Shown: in pieces, positions 1-7,900 of the stretch
How positions within the stretch are numbered: the stretch's first letter is position 1
Layout of the letters: each line of letters begins with the position of its first letter
Assembly (NCBI GenBank): GCA_030612385.1
Contig: JAUWNZ010000008.1
Location: 1 to 14,600 of the forward strand
Origin: Pseudomonadota bacterium
GTDB lineage: Bacteria; Desulfobacterota; Syntrophia; Syntrophales; JADFWA01
DNA: 14,600 nt
Reading direction: 5' to 3'
Program-made: the position numbers and the translations under genes
The notes under the pieces: generated by a model
What the model saw: only the letters and a program-made list of their open reading frames with translations
The model's database searches: none
Told to the model about the DNA's origin: nothing

Positions 1-197
1 CCTCCAGAGACAGACTTAGCCTTAAGCACTTCGCTCTCAAGAGCCTGAATTTTCTCCTGTTGAAAAGCAGATGTCCTTCCCTGCTGCTTCTCTTTGATCG
101 CATACTCTCCTATCCACAAAACCAAGTCATCAGTTGTAAGGGCAGGTATAGACTTAGACTTCTGCCCCATTTCAGCTTCTTGCCAATTATCTTCCAT
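1..197 (-). CDS. N-terminal part of an unrecognised protein (runs off the window)
   Basis: The ATG at 197 shares its A with the TGA of the fibre gene (TGATG), and the frame stays open to the left edge for 65 residues. It begins MEDNWQEAEMGQK, has LTTDDLVLWIGEYAIKEKQQ and continues as a charged helix FQQEKIQALESEVLKAK, which looks like a coiled coil. Small coiled-coil proteins often follow fibre genes and may be fibre chaperones or lysis-region proteins, but this piece is not enough to decide. Confidence 0.65.
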   Translation of the reverse strand, partial: MEDNWQEAEMGQKSKSIPALTTDDLVLWIGEYAIKEKQQGRTSAFQQEKIQALESEVLKAKSVSG

Positions 198-1159
198 CAC
201 CAAATTCCTCCATCCACTGTCATTTCATCGCTTAATATTGTAGCAGCAACATTAGGGAAGGTATAAGTTCTTACTTCGGAAGGGCCGGCAACTGTAAAAT
301 AAGCACTTCCTGTTCCACCCTTAGCAACAGGTATAGCTGTAGCGTTCCACTCACCTGTTGTGATAGTGCCAAGGGTAACTATTGAAGCCTGCCCTACATA
401 AGCTGCATCAATATCTATACTATCAGCGTTTGCAACTATACGATTTGGAGTACCTATAACATCAAGAGTACTGCCTGTCTTTGTTAAACCAGTCCCAGCT
501 ACTATCTGTCCAGCACCAGTAAATTGTGTGAACGCAAGAGCCGTAGTATCAACTGTAATGGGATCATTAGTTGTTAAGACGAACCCAGCATCGGCATTCG
601 CTGTACCCTCTTCCACAAAGGCGTACATTCCAGCAGTTACTTCTGCGTCAGCATCAGCATCTATAGCTCTTGTTAAGACAAAAGCAACTTCTGTTGTTCC
701 CTCAGTAGTAACTTTGTAAATACCATTGTCAGCTCCTGTTGCTTGATTCTTAACAAGAATACGGTCGTTCAGGACTGTAGCAACACCATCAACCGTTAAG
801 ACTCCCGCTGCATTTGCCGTTAATGTCTTACCAATTCCACTACCCTCTGCTGTAACAGCAGGCAATGCAGCTGCTGTCGCTACATCTACGGAATCCTTAA
901 CATCTACTCCACCTGCTAATGCATCAGCATACTGCTTCGTTACAGCGTGTAGAGCACTTGTTGGGTCAGCATGGAGGGTTAAAAAGTCAGTTAAAGACCC
1001 ACCAGACAATTTTAAAAAGTCCGCTTCACCTACCAGTTTTGATACGCCTCCCTGACCTACATACAGTTTGAAAGTATCAGTAGTCCAACCAGGTTCTCTG
1101 TCATTTAACGCTGGCAGTCCTGATGCTATTCCGCCTTTCACTTTTATAAGATTCGCCAT
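197..1159 (-). CDS. Tail fibre protein with Mtd-like N-terminus and KDSV/NGIY shaft module
   Basis: A 320-residue protein assembled from common phage fibre modules. Residues about 5-43 match the appendage N-terminal pattern (GGIASGLPALNDREPGWTTD then KLYVGQGG), as in tropism-determinant proteins. Residues 58-90 have FLTLHADPTSALHAVTKQYA and GGVDVKDSV. Residues 130-215 have NDRILVKNQATGADNGIYKV, LTRAIDADADAEVTAGMYAF, VLTTNDPITV and FTQFTGAGQI. Later come AGTGLTKTGSTLDV, WNATAIPVAKGGTG and a DGGIW end. These proteins normally form trimeric shafts. No catalytic or sugar-binding site is evident, so it may be a shaft or adaptor for a tip protein encoded farther downstream. AAGGAG precedes the ATG by 8 bases. 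The stop TGA shares its A with the ATG of the next gene. Confidence 0.75.
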   Translation of the reverse strand: MANLIKVKGGIASGLPALNDREPGWTTDTFKLYVGQGGVSKLVGEADFLKLSGGSLTDFLTLHADPTSALHAVTKQYADALAGGVDVKDSVDVATAAALPAVTAEGSGIGKTLTANAAGVLTVDGVATVLNDRILVKNQATGADNGIYKVTTEGTTEVAFVLTRAIDADADAEVTAGMYAFVEEGTANADAGFVLTTNDPITVDTTALAFTQFTGAGQIVAGTGLTKTGSTLDVIGTPNRIVANADSIDIDAAYVGQASIVTLGTITTGEWNATAIPVAKGGTGSAYFTVAGPSEVRTYTFPNVAATILSDEMTVDGGIW

Positions 1160-1190
1160 TTTTCAATCTCCTTTTTGTTAAATTGTTTAT

Positions 1191-1598
1191 CTACCATGAA
1201 CCTCCATCCACAACCATGTCTGCTGAAACGTCGGCACCATCCTCTACGTTTAAAAGAGAAAGTGCCGTTGCTTTCGATAAGACTTCAGGCACACCCGTTT
1301 CGGCAGTGTTTCTGCCAAGCAGTGAAGCAGTTGCCATATCGTTCATCTTGACGAGGGTAACAGCTTTATTGATAATGGTCTGCGCTCCATCCGCCACAGA
1401 AGTAACGTCGCCTGAATGATTCGGATGAACGTACTTATTGTAAAGAGTGTCAAAATAAGTCTTCAGTGTCGTTTTCAGGTTCGTCCCGGATAATTTCAGG
1501 CTTGTCGGGTTTCCTGCCGGATCATGCACCACTTCGAGCACATCAGCATCAGCCAGCGCACTTAACGGATCCATTTCCTGTATTTCTATATCTGCCAT
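1191..1598 (-). CDS. Tail fibre/appendage protein with LGR and HPNHSGDVTS modules
   Basis: A 135-residue protein. Visible modules are SLKLSGTNLKTTLKTYFDTLY (about 33-53), the fibre motif YVHPNHSGDVTSVADG (56-71), INKAVTLVKMNDMATASLLGR (76-96) with TAETGVPEVLS, then LLNVEDGADVSADM and the C-terminal MVVDGGSW. The HPNHSGDV and LLGR segments are typical of phage fibre shafts that trimerise. GAGGTG lies 7 bases before the ATG, overlapping the previous gene's stop. The hub C-terminus carries the same LGR-type module, and the next fibre gene has the same kind of DGGxW end, suggesting the three act together at the tail tip. Receptor specificity cannot be read. Confidence 0.65.
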   Translation of the reverse strand: MADIEIQEMDPLSALADADVLEVVHDPAGNPTSLKLSGTNLKTTLKTYFDTLYNKYVHPNHSGDVTSVADGAQTIINKAVTLVKMNDMATASLLGRNTAETGVPEVLSKATALSLLNVEDGADVSADMVVDGGSW

Positions 1599-1607
1599 TT
1601 TTTCACC

Positions 1608-1760
1608 TCAATATATTGTCCCGAAAAGGATTGCGTTATTGGCAGTTTCTCCCAAAGTCACGCCTCTCAGAATCTCTACGTCCACCTGAGTTATAGCAAT
1701 TCTTGGGACACCAGTCCTTAGATTTTCTACGTCCGCCTGAGTTATAAAAATCGTAGCCAT
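1608..1760 (-). CDS. 50-residue protein with two ITQxDVExLR repeats
   Basis: A small ORF beginning MATIFITQADVENLRTG. ITQADVENLR (residues 6-15) recurs as ITQVDVEILR (23-32), 17 residues later, followed by a short tail ending in LFGTIY. Repeats of the type (I/V)TQxxVEVLR are found in many phage tail-region proteins and appear to be short beta-forming spacers, although their function is not established. A strong GGAGGTGA site lies 7 bases before the ATG. The stop TGA is followed by the Shine-Dalgarno and ATG of the 135-residue fibre gene. The ORF is in the same frame as the MALLHFDGF ORF upstream, separated by one TGA and 13 codons, so the two may descend from one gene. Confidence 0.55.
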   Translation of the reverse strand: MATIFITQADVENLRTGVPRIAITQVDVEILRGVTLGETANNAILFGTIY

Positions 1761-1767
1761 TACGAAA

Positions 1768-1775
1768 TCACCTCC
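1768..1775 (-). promoter_or_regulatory. Ribosome binding site for the 50-residue ITQ-repeat gene
   Basis: GGAGGTGA on the minus strand lies 7 bases before the ATG at 1760. It is one of the strongest sites in the window and argues that the small ORF after it is translated in its own right. Confidence 0.65.
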
Positions 1776-1799
1776 ACTCCAACTTCCATGTCTGCGATA

Positions 1800-1913
1800 T
1801 CAGCAATAAGTGTTGGTTGAAGCATATTGTAGAACAACATTTTCACTCTTAGTTTGTATATAATCCACTCTATCCGCATAACTTCTGAATCCGTCAAAAT
1901 GTAGTAACGCCAT
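1800..1913 (-). CDS. 37-residue ORF starting MALLHFDGF, possibly a truncated appendage protein
   Basis: A short ORF too small for routine gene calling. The ATG directly follows the hub TAA, and GGGAG lies 6 bases before it, so initiation is likely. The start MALLHFDGFRSYADR resembles the first residues of larger phage appendage proteins, often LamG/jelly-roll proteins of 150 or more residues. Here a TGA ends it after ...STNTYC. The same frame stays open past this TGA for 13 codons and then runs into the next small gene. It is probably a truncated remnant or one half of a gene split by a nonsense change. A genuine 37-residue protein cannot be excluded. Another frame (MRIEWIIYK..., 1879-1760) also covers the region and ends in a TAATG overlap with the next gene, but it lacks a good ribosome binding site. 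Confidence 0.4.
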   Translation of the reverse strand: MALLHFDGFRSYADRVDYIQTKSENVVLQYASTNTYC

Positions 1914-4124
1914 TTACGTCTCCCAAGGGGTTGCCTGCCCCCAGTAAGTTGCCCCGTCCCAGTAGAAGGAGACAATTATCGTTTTCGCTGCTATTCCGTC
2001 CGATATAGCGGGTGCAGTGCCGAGAAATGTCACGGTGTCAGGCCATGTGATATCACGCCCTCCTTCCGCATCCTGTTTAATCGCCAGGAGGAGAGTCGTG
2101 ACCTTGTTTGTGGGCGCTGTAAAGGCCAGGAATTCATTGTTTCCCCCGAAGGTAAACCGCCACGTATTTCCCGTGCGCCAGTCGATGGTCGTACTCCCGC
2201 CCGATCCGGTCACTGCCCGGAGGGTAAAACCCGCTGCATGTGTCAGAAAGTTAAATTCACCTCCCGCTTCAGGCGTAATATCCTCGACTACGTTTCCCAG
2301 CGCGCCCATCACACTTCGCCCTGCAGCGGCATTTGCGGCGGCAATCAGACTCTTACCGAATGCCGTGCAAACAAGTTCCTCGACTGCCCCGGGGCCGGCT
2401 GATGCCCTGCCTAACACAACATCAGTGGCTATAGTGGTGATTATCCCGCTCGGCATAGTAATGTTGCCGTTGGCATCCCAGGAGATTTCAGGGGCTCGGC
2501 CAATATGACCGCTGCCGTCGAAGTCGTAGGAAACATTAATCAGGTTTTCGGCATTAAACGATGTCCCGGCAAACGATCTCAAACCCTGCGCAACGGGTGA
2601 GACTGCCTGAGCGGCCGGGTCGGCAATAGTTTGATCGTCGAATATGTGTGAATCGTACGCCTCACACCGCATGGAGTAGCCGGCAAGCTTTTTTGTTGTC
2701 GATATAATACGATACTCGCTGGCTGTCAGAGCTCTGGCCGGAGAGGTGATCTCTATTATCTCCCCGCATTTCCGATCCTTCGCCTCCAGGTCACAATTCA
2801 TCGAGATTTTTTTATCTGCATATTTCTGACGGCCGTAGATGTACGACAAGACTTTTTTGGCTGTGACATTTTCGGTCACAAAGGGCATTAGATATGCTTT
2901 GTCCGCCCCGAAATCCTGTATGTCCAGATTAATCTCTTTCTGATCATATTTGATGACGCCCCTTTTCGTCGAGGCATCCACCGGCGTTATGCTCATGGAT
3001 GTAATCTCGCAATTATCGAAATATCCGTCGTGTTCGCCGAAGGATGCGACAGAACTTTGCTCGCCATCGACGGTGATCTCCCATTTACCGGTTTTATTGA
3101 GCTCGATCGAGCTCCGCGCGACAAAAAGAAGGTCATCCAGGACATCGCGTGTCTTCTGCTGTGCCGTGACTGCCCCATCACACATCCAGGACGCAACGGG
3201 CAAGGCCGCGGCGGCCGCGGTGAAACTATCTGTATCGACGTCCTGGCCTAAACCCCAGGTTGTATTGGTCAGGAGTTCTTTTATGACATTTGCAAAATTT
3301 CTTTCGGCGGTTTCGCCGTCCATCTCCATGCCCTTGACATCAGCCGTGAGGGTATAATATCCGCCGGAAAAGTCTTTCTGCTCCTTCACAAATCGAAGGA
3401 AAGCATATCCCGGATATGGTGACACCTGCGATCCATCATAGAATATATATTCGGATGTGTTAACGAGAACGTCCTTTCGCTTTACGCCCCTGTTATTTTC
3501 ATGGTCGATCCATAATGATTCCAGCGTCCCGTAGCCGATGAGATAATCATAATGATCATCGGCCAGGTTATTCTGAATATTTCTAAGGGGAATATCCTTT
3601 GCGTGTCCGAAACAGATCGATATCGGAAAACCTATATCGAGAGCCATTGTCGTAAATTCATCGGTTGTGACTACTGCGGGGGGTAACAATGTTTCCAGAC
3701 TCTCGTCGTCGCGCAGATTAACAGCAATAGAAAAAACGTCATCCATATTATAGCCTGTGATCTTGCCGCGGGCCAGTAATTGCAGATCCTCATCCCTGAT
3801 CAGCACCTCTCTCCCTCGCAGTTCATCGGCGGCCGTTATTGTCTCCCAGGTATCATCGAGGCCGTTATCGACATTCATAAGCCGGATATGAACCGGTTCC
3901 GTCTGCTCGACACCAAAAAATACATCGGGGAGCGATTTTGTGATTTCAATATCTTCCATAAGGTCACCTCGATACGGTATCGATGCGGATATCCGCCTGT
4001 AGCTGCCATCGGAGGTTATCCTTTTCTTTCCATCGGAGGTTACCCGGTAACCGCCTGCAGTAACATCCCGCAATGCAAAACTAAGGGCACCGGAATCCAG
4101 CACTATATCGACGAGTAAATTCAT
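1914..4124 (-). CDS. Tail-tip hub/baseplate protein fused to tail-fibre-like domains
   Basis: A 736-residue protein. Residues about 1-500 look like a tail-tip hub: YRGDLMEDIEITKSL (51-65), VEQTEPVHIRLMN, ADELRGREVLIRDEDL (99-114), IPLRNIQNN, GYGTLESLWIDHENN and a cysteine-bearing region at about 443-487. Before this, residues 26-40 repeat the ITSDG unit (YRVTSDG, KRITSDG). Residues about 530-736 are typical of fibre shafts and tips: VVLGRASAGPGAVEELV (569-585), AAGRSVMGALGNVVED and a C-terminal domain with KVTTLLLAIKQDAEGGRDI, WPDTV and YWDGATYWGQ. The hub part would seal the tail end, and the fibre part would reach out for attachment or later fibres. The start overlaps the previous stop (ATGA). 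The stop TAA is directly followed by the next ATG. No protease or muralytic motif was seen. The exact hub subfamily (Tal or J type) is unresolved. Confidence 0.7.
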   Translation of the reverse strand: MNLLVDIVLDSGALSFALRDVTAGGYRVTSDGKKRITSDGSYRRISASIPYRGDLMEDIEITKSLPDVFFGVEQTEPVHIRLMNVDNGLDDTWETITAADELRGREVLIRDEDLQLLARGKITGYNMDDVFSIAVNLRDDESLETLLPPAVVTTDEFTTMALDIGFPISICFGHAKDIPLRNIQNNLADDHYDYLIGYGTLESLWIDHENNRGVKRKDVLVNTSEYIFYDGSQVSPYPGYAFLRFVKEQKDFSGGYYTLTADVKGMEMDGETAERNFANVIKELLTNTTWGLGQDVDTDSFTAAAAALPVASWMCDGAVTAQQKTRDVLDDLLFVARSSIELNKTGKWEITVDGEQSSVASFGEHDGYFDNCEITSMSITPVDASTKRGVIKYDQKEINLDIQDFGADKAYLMPFVTENVTAKKVLSYIYGRQKYADKKISMNCDLEAKDRKCGEIIEITSPARALTASEYRIISTTKKLAGYSMRCEAYDSHIFDDQTIADPAAQAVSPVAQGLRSFAGTSFNAENLINVSYDFDGSGHIGRAPEISWDANGNITMPSGIITTIATDVVLGRASAGPGAVEELVCTAFGKSLIAAANAAAGRSVMGALGNVVEDITPEAGGEFNFLTHAAGFTLRAVTGSGGSTTIDWRTGNTWRFTFGGNNEFLAFTAPTNKVTTLLLAIKQDAEGGRDITWPDTVTFLGTAPAISDGIAAKTIIVSFYWDGATYWGQATPWET
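4009..4043 (-). repeat. Short ITSDG-type repeat at the hub N-terminus
   Basis: The 13-base word CCATCGGAGGTTA (plus strand) occurs at 4009-4021 and again at 4031-4043, 22 bases apart. It encodes the repeated VTSDG/ITSDG pentapeptide in the hub protein. Similar SDG repeats occur in other phage tail proteins. Confidence 0.55.
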
Positions 4125-4915
4125 ACTAGCTCTTTAAGCCGGAGTGAGCCGCCTGAGACTATATCCATATAAATCAAGGTCCCGCTGTAATGATCGTCAC
4201 GATAACAGAGGTATGCCCGAGAGGTATCGGATTCATTCTCGAAGAAGACCAGCTCGTCGGCGATTCCATAGGTATTCAGAGTGGTCAGGTCGGATTCCTT
4301 GTTGGTATTTCTGCTGCCGAATTGTAATGTCGCCACCCATTGTATCTCCCCATATTCCACCCTCTGCCGATGCTTCGATCTCATGGATATATCGCTATAT
4401 GACTGCTCGGCTCCTCTCTCGTAACCGTAGGACATATTTCGCGTGAATGTATCCACCGAACCCAGGATCACGACCGTGCCGATCTCCCATTTTGCGATGT
4501 AGCTGCCGACTGCGGCGGCGGCGGCCGGTACTATTACAGCTAGCCAGCGATAACTGAAGGCGGTCAGCGGGATAAAAACCTTGTAGCGGCCAACCTGTGC
4601 ATCCAGAGAGACGGCAATCTCACTACTCGAGAACGAGGCTCCCGACCAGTCTGTCCCGAGATCGGAGGCATGGCCCTTGATAACAACCTTATCGAAGTTA
4701 ACATCGTTCAGGAAAACGGCCACAACGGTTTTAGCGCTGGAAAGATCGAATCTGAGCACTGGATTGCTATCGGATTTTGTGAGGGCGTTCATTCTCCAGC
4801 GTCTTTTCAGACGGGTCAGATCCATCACGTTCTTTTTTGCGTACCCCGCTGTCGTAGATTGTGCCGTTACCTCGGAATCGGCTACGGAGATAATGTCGTT
4901 TGAGAAGATGATCAT
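4121..4915 (-). CDS. Distal tail-like protein with a discoidin/galactose-binding-like N-terminal domain
   Basis: A 264-residue protein directly after the tape measure gene, where siphoviruses encode the distal tail protein that joins tube and tip. Residues about 1-150 resemble a discoidin-type jelly roll: RWRMNALTK, NPVLRFDLSSAKTVVAVFLND (about 51-71), VVIKGHAS, then YRWLAVIVPA and YIAKWEIGTVVILG. The C-terminal part (about 155-264) has SYGYERGAEQSYSD, VEYGEIQWVATLQFG and a strand-rich end LRLKELV. Discoidin-like folds commonly bind carbohydrate, so a host-glycan contact is possible, but no binding residues are certain. The ATG follows the tape measure TAA with no gap, with GAGAGGG upstream, and the gene ends in an ATGA overlap with the hub gene. 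The Dit role is inferred from position. Confidence 0.55.
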   Translation of the reverse strand: MIIFSNDIISVADSEVTAQSTTAGYAKKNVMDLTRLKRRWRMNALTKSDSNPVLRFDLSSAKTVVAVFLNDVNFDKVVIKGHASDLGTDWSGASFSSSEIAVSLDAQVGRYKVFIPLTAFSYRWLAVIVPAAAAAVGSYIAKWEIGTVVILGSVDTFTRNMSYGYERGAEQSYSDISMRSKHRQRVEYGEIQWVATLQFGSRNTNKESDLTTLNTYGIADELVFFENESDTSRAYLCYRDDHYSGTLIYMDIVSGGSLRLKELV

Positions 4916-7900
4916 TTACATCCCTCTCGCCGTGTTCTGTATCAGTTTCCGTCCGATCCCGCTTTTCATGAAATTCTCCAGCTCTTTCTTCACGACCGAC
5001 CCGGTTGCCTCTGGCGTCCTTGATTCTGAAATGGTTAGAACGAAGGAAATATCATTTTTCACCTCGGGCGAATCGTAATTTCTCTGGTGAACGGGGATGA
5101 CCTGCTCACCCTGATGGAGCTGGTACAGGCCTGTTTTCGGCACATAAGATGTCCCCTCCTGATAGCTCGATGCGCCGGCGATCAGATCACGTATATTGGT
5201 CAGTATGGATAATTGATCAAAGAGCAACTGTTCCTGACTCTGATATCCGGTGGCAATGCCCTTCAGTCCCTCCAGATTTTGCAGGACGTTGGCGTATATA
5301 CTTTGGTATTCCAACGACGGCCGCTGGTATATCTGCTCGGACATTTCCAGATATTTCCCGAAAAGTTCCCTCAATTCATTTATCGCGCCGATTTTCTCTT
5401 CAGGGGTCTCAAACCCGGAGATATACTGAGCAGCATTCCCGCCGGTCATTGTCTGGATTTTGTTTTGGACTATATCCATCTGCTCTTGCACATCCTGAGG
5501 ATTTGCCATGCTTGTCTTGATGCCGAATATTTGTTGCTCTATATCGTCGCTGACCCCGGCCCACATATCAACCAGTTTCTGTTGAGAATCCAGGATAGAT
5601 GTTCGCAGGGCATCGATCTCCCTGTCATGGATAGCGTCTATCTTGCTTCGAAGTACTTGTTGCGCCTCCGTCATATGCCCGCAGATCGAGTCGAACAATC
5701 GCACGCCCATATCCCGAAATCTCTGGATAGTATCATTCGTTTCTGTATCGATCGACCTTAGTTTCTTTTGAAAATCATTAGTATCTTCATAGTCAACCAT
5801 CACCTGATCATATAACTTCCTGATCGAAGCGCGTCTCGCAGTTTCCTCCTGTATCTCCGCAGCCCTTTTCTGCGCCGCTGCCGCTTCAGTCCGCGCCGCT
5901 GCCGCTCCTAACTCCGCGTCTCTGACCTGTGTTGCCAGATCGACAAGATGGCTGAAATCCTGGCCTGTATCCGCCGTCATCTGAGATATTTGAGCCAGCG
6001 TTTTAAGATATTCCGCTTCAATATTATATTTTTCTAATTGGTCTGGGGGCATAGTCAAAGATCGCAACCTGCCGGTCAGGGTATTCTCGGTCTCTGCCGC
6101 TATTTTTTTGATACTGGCATCGATATCTTCGAACAAATATTGAGCGGCCCGACCAATATCTCCAATACCGGCTGTAAACTCTTTCGTATCCAGGACATCT
6201 CTCATTTCGTCCCACGCTTCGATTTGGGCATCTCTCCAGGCGGCCACCTCTGTTATTTGCTGCTGATAGGGACTCGTTGTATGCTCTGTGATTATCCCTT
6301 TCGACTCTGCCAGTAATTGTTTTTTCGTTTCTTCGATTAGACGCTGTATGGCGGCCGCCTCCTTGTTTCGGAGTTCGATTATTACCCGTTCGGACACCCC
6401 TAATGCCCTTAATTGTTCCACTCCTTTATTAATGGTGTTCCGGATATCCAGAGTTTTTTGCTGGAATTCGGTCAGAGGATCGAACATGAGATTCAGGGAT
6501 GCAGTTATCTCATCGAAAGTGTTAAGTTTCTCGATTAATATTTGCATCTCCGAAGTAAACTTGCCCAGATCGGGGATTTCAACGTTACGCATATACCTCC
6601 TAATCTGTGTACCGTCATTTCCAGTCTGGCTGGTGCTGATCGTTTTTGTCGCCATCTCAGGTACGGAAAGCCCTATTGCCGCCGCTCTTTCCTGGAGAGT
6701 GGCGGCATATTGCTCCAGCGCCATCCCAAAAACAGGGGCCAGGGCTGCGTCGACCTGAGAGGGAATTTTTAAGAGTTGCTTTTCAAACGCTTTCTGCACA
6801 TTACCATGCGTTCGCACGTACGTACCGGTCAGGAATGTCGGCATATTTTTTCTTATATACTCCTGCTGATCCTCTCCCATCCGATCGTAGAGTTGCCTGT
6901 ATACGTCCAAAACGGTGTCGGTGACCTTCTGTACCACCTGCATCGTTTCCTTCTCATTTCCAACTCTTCTATTTTTTGAATAGGACTCAGTTTGCTTAAA
7001 AAGATCCTCTTCACCGGAGCTTACCTGGCTGGCCTGTTTGACGTATTGCCATTTTTTACCGCCACCGAATCCAACGAATTTTTTGACGGAGGAAAAGGCA
7101 TTGCTGATCCCACCCCACAGATCGCCGATCCCATCCCACAGATCGCTGATCCCTTTTTTGACCATGCCGAACAAATCGCCCGGCAGGCTTACCACGGATT
7201 TCACTGCCGTTACCGCAATATTGGGGATGCCTTTGACGAATGCGGCAATTATGTTCGGGATATACGAAACGAAAGCATTAATAATTTTAGGGATTGAATC
7301 GATAACGGCGGTTATGAGCTTTGGGATGGCCCGCATAATTCCATCGATCATTTGAGGTACGGCTTTTAGGAGTTTCGGGATCAGCTTTTCAACGATATCG
7401 CCGATACCTACAATCATATTGTATACAGAATCTATGAGATTATCTATAGCGGCCGTCATGTTTTTGCCAAAATCGCCGATTGTGTTAAATAAATCAGCGA
7501 CCATATTGGTTATATCGACAGGCAGCTTAACGATTTCCTTCAGGAGCTCGATTACGCCCTTGATCAGTCTGCCTATTTCCAGGGCAAGATTTGCGGCGCC
7601 GGCGATATTCCCTGCAATCCCGCTCGTAAGTTTGGAGGAGAGCCCTGCAATCTTTTTGGCCGTGTTCTCCGTTATCCCCGCCGATTTCTTCGATGCCTGT
7701 GTTACATATTTTTTCCAGTCTTCCCCCGATCCCTGGACGGCTGCCAGCCAGTCCTGAGCGCCCTTGATCAGGATCGATATTGTACCGCCCTGGCTCGTCG
7801 TTTCGGGTTTTTCAAGTTTTGCGATTTCTGCATTCAACCATGCCTTTAACGCGAGCTCTTTTTGGGCATATTCTTCTCTGTCCTTATGTTCCAGTTTAAG

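Noticed and set aside
1..1600. Diversity-generating retroelement acting on the Mtd-like fibre gene
   Set aside because: The fibre N-terminus resembles tropism-determinant proteins, but there is no reverse transcriptase, template repeat or C-type-lectin end in the window.
1760..1975. 71-residue ORF whose TAA overlaps the ATG at 1760 (TAATG)
   Set aside because: Most of it is out-of-frame sequence of the hub gene and of the MALLHFDGF ORF, and its internal ATGs lack a ribosome binding site. The overlap is suggestive but not enough to call a gene.
2017..2508. 163-residue plus-strand ORF and other long plus-strand ORFs opposite the hub and tape measure genes
   Set aside because: They are antisense shadows in GC-rich coding sequence, with low-complexity translations, no ribosome binding sites and no recognisable motifs.
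3099..3114. Perfect 16-base palindrome GAGCTCGATCGAGCTC
   Set aside because: It is inside the hub coding region, has no loop and encodes an ordinary Ser-Ile-Glu-Leu run. No operator or terminator role is plausible there.
3200..3222. GC-rich GGCCGC repeat-like stretch
   Set aside because: It encodes a run of alanines in the hub protein in a GC-rich block, so codon choice explains it.
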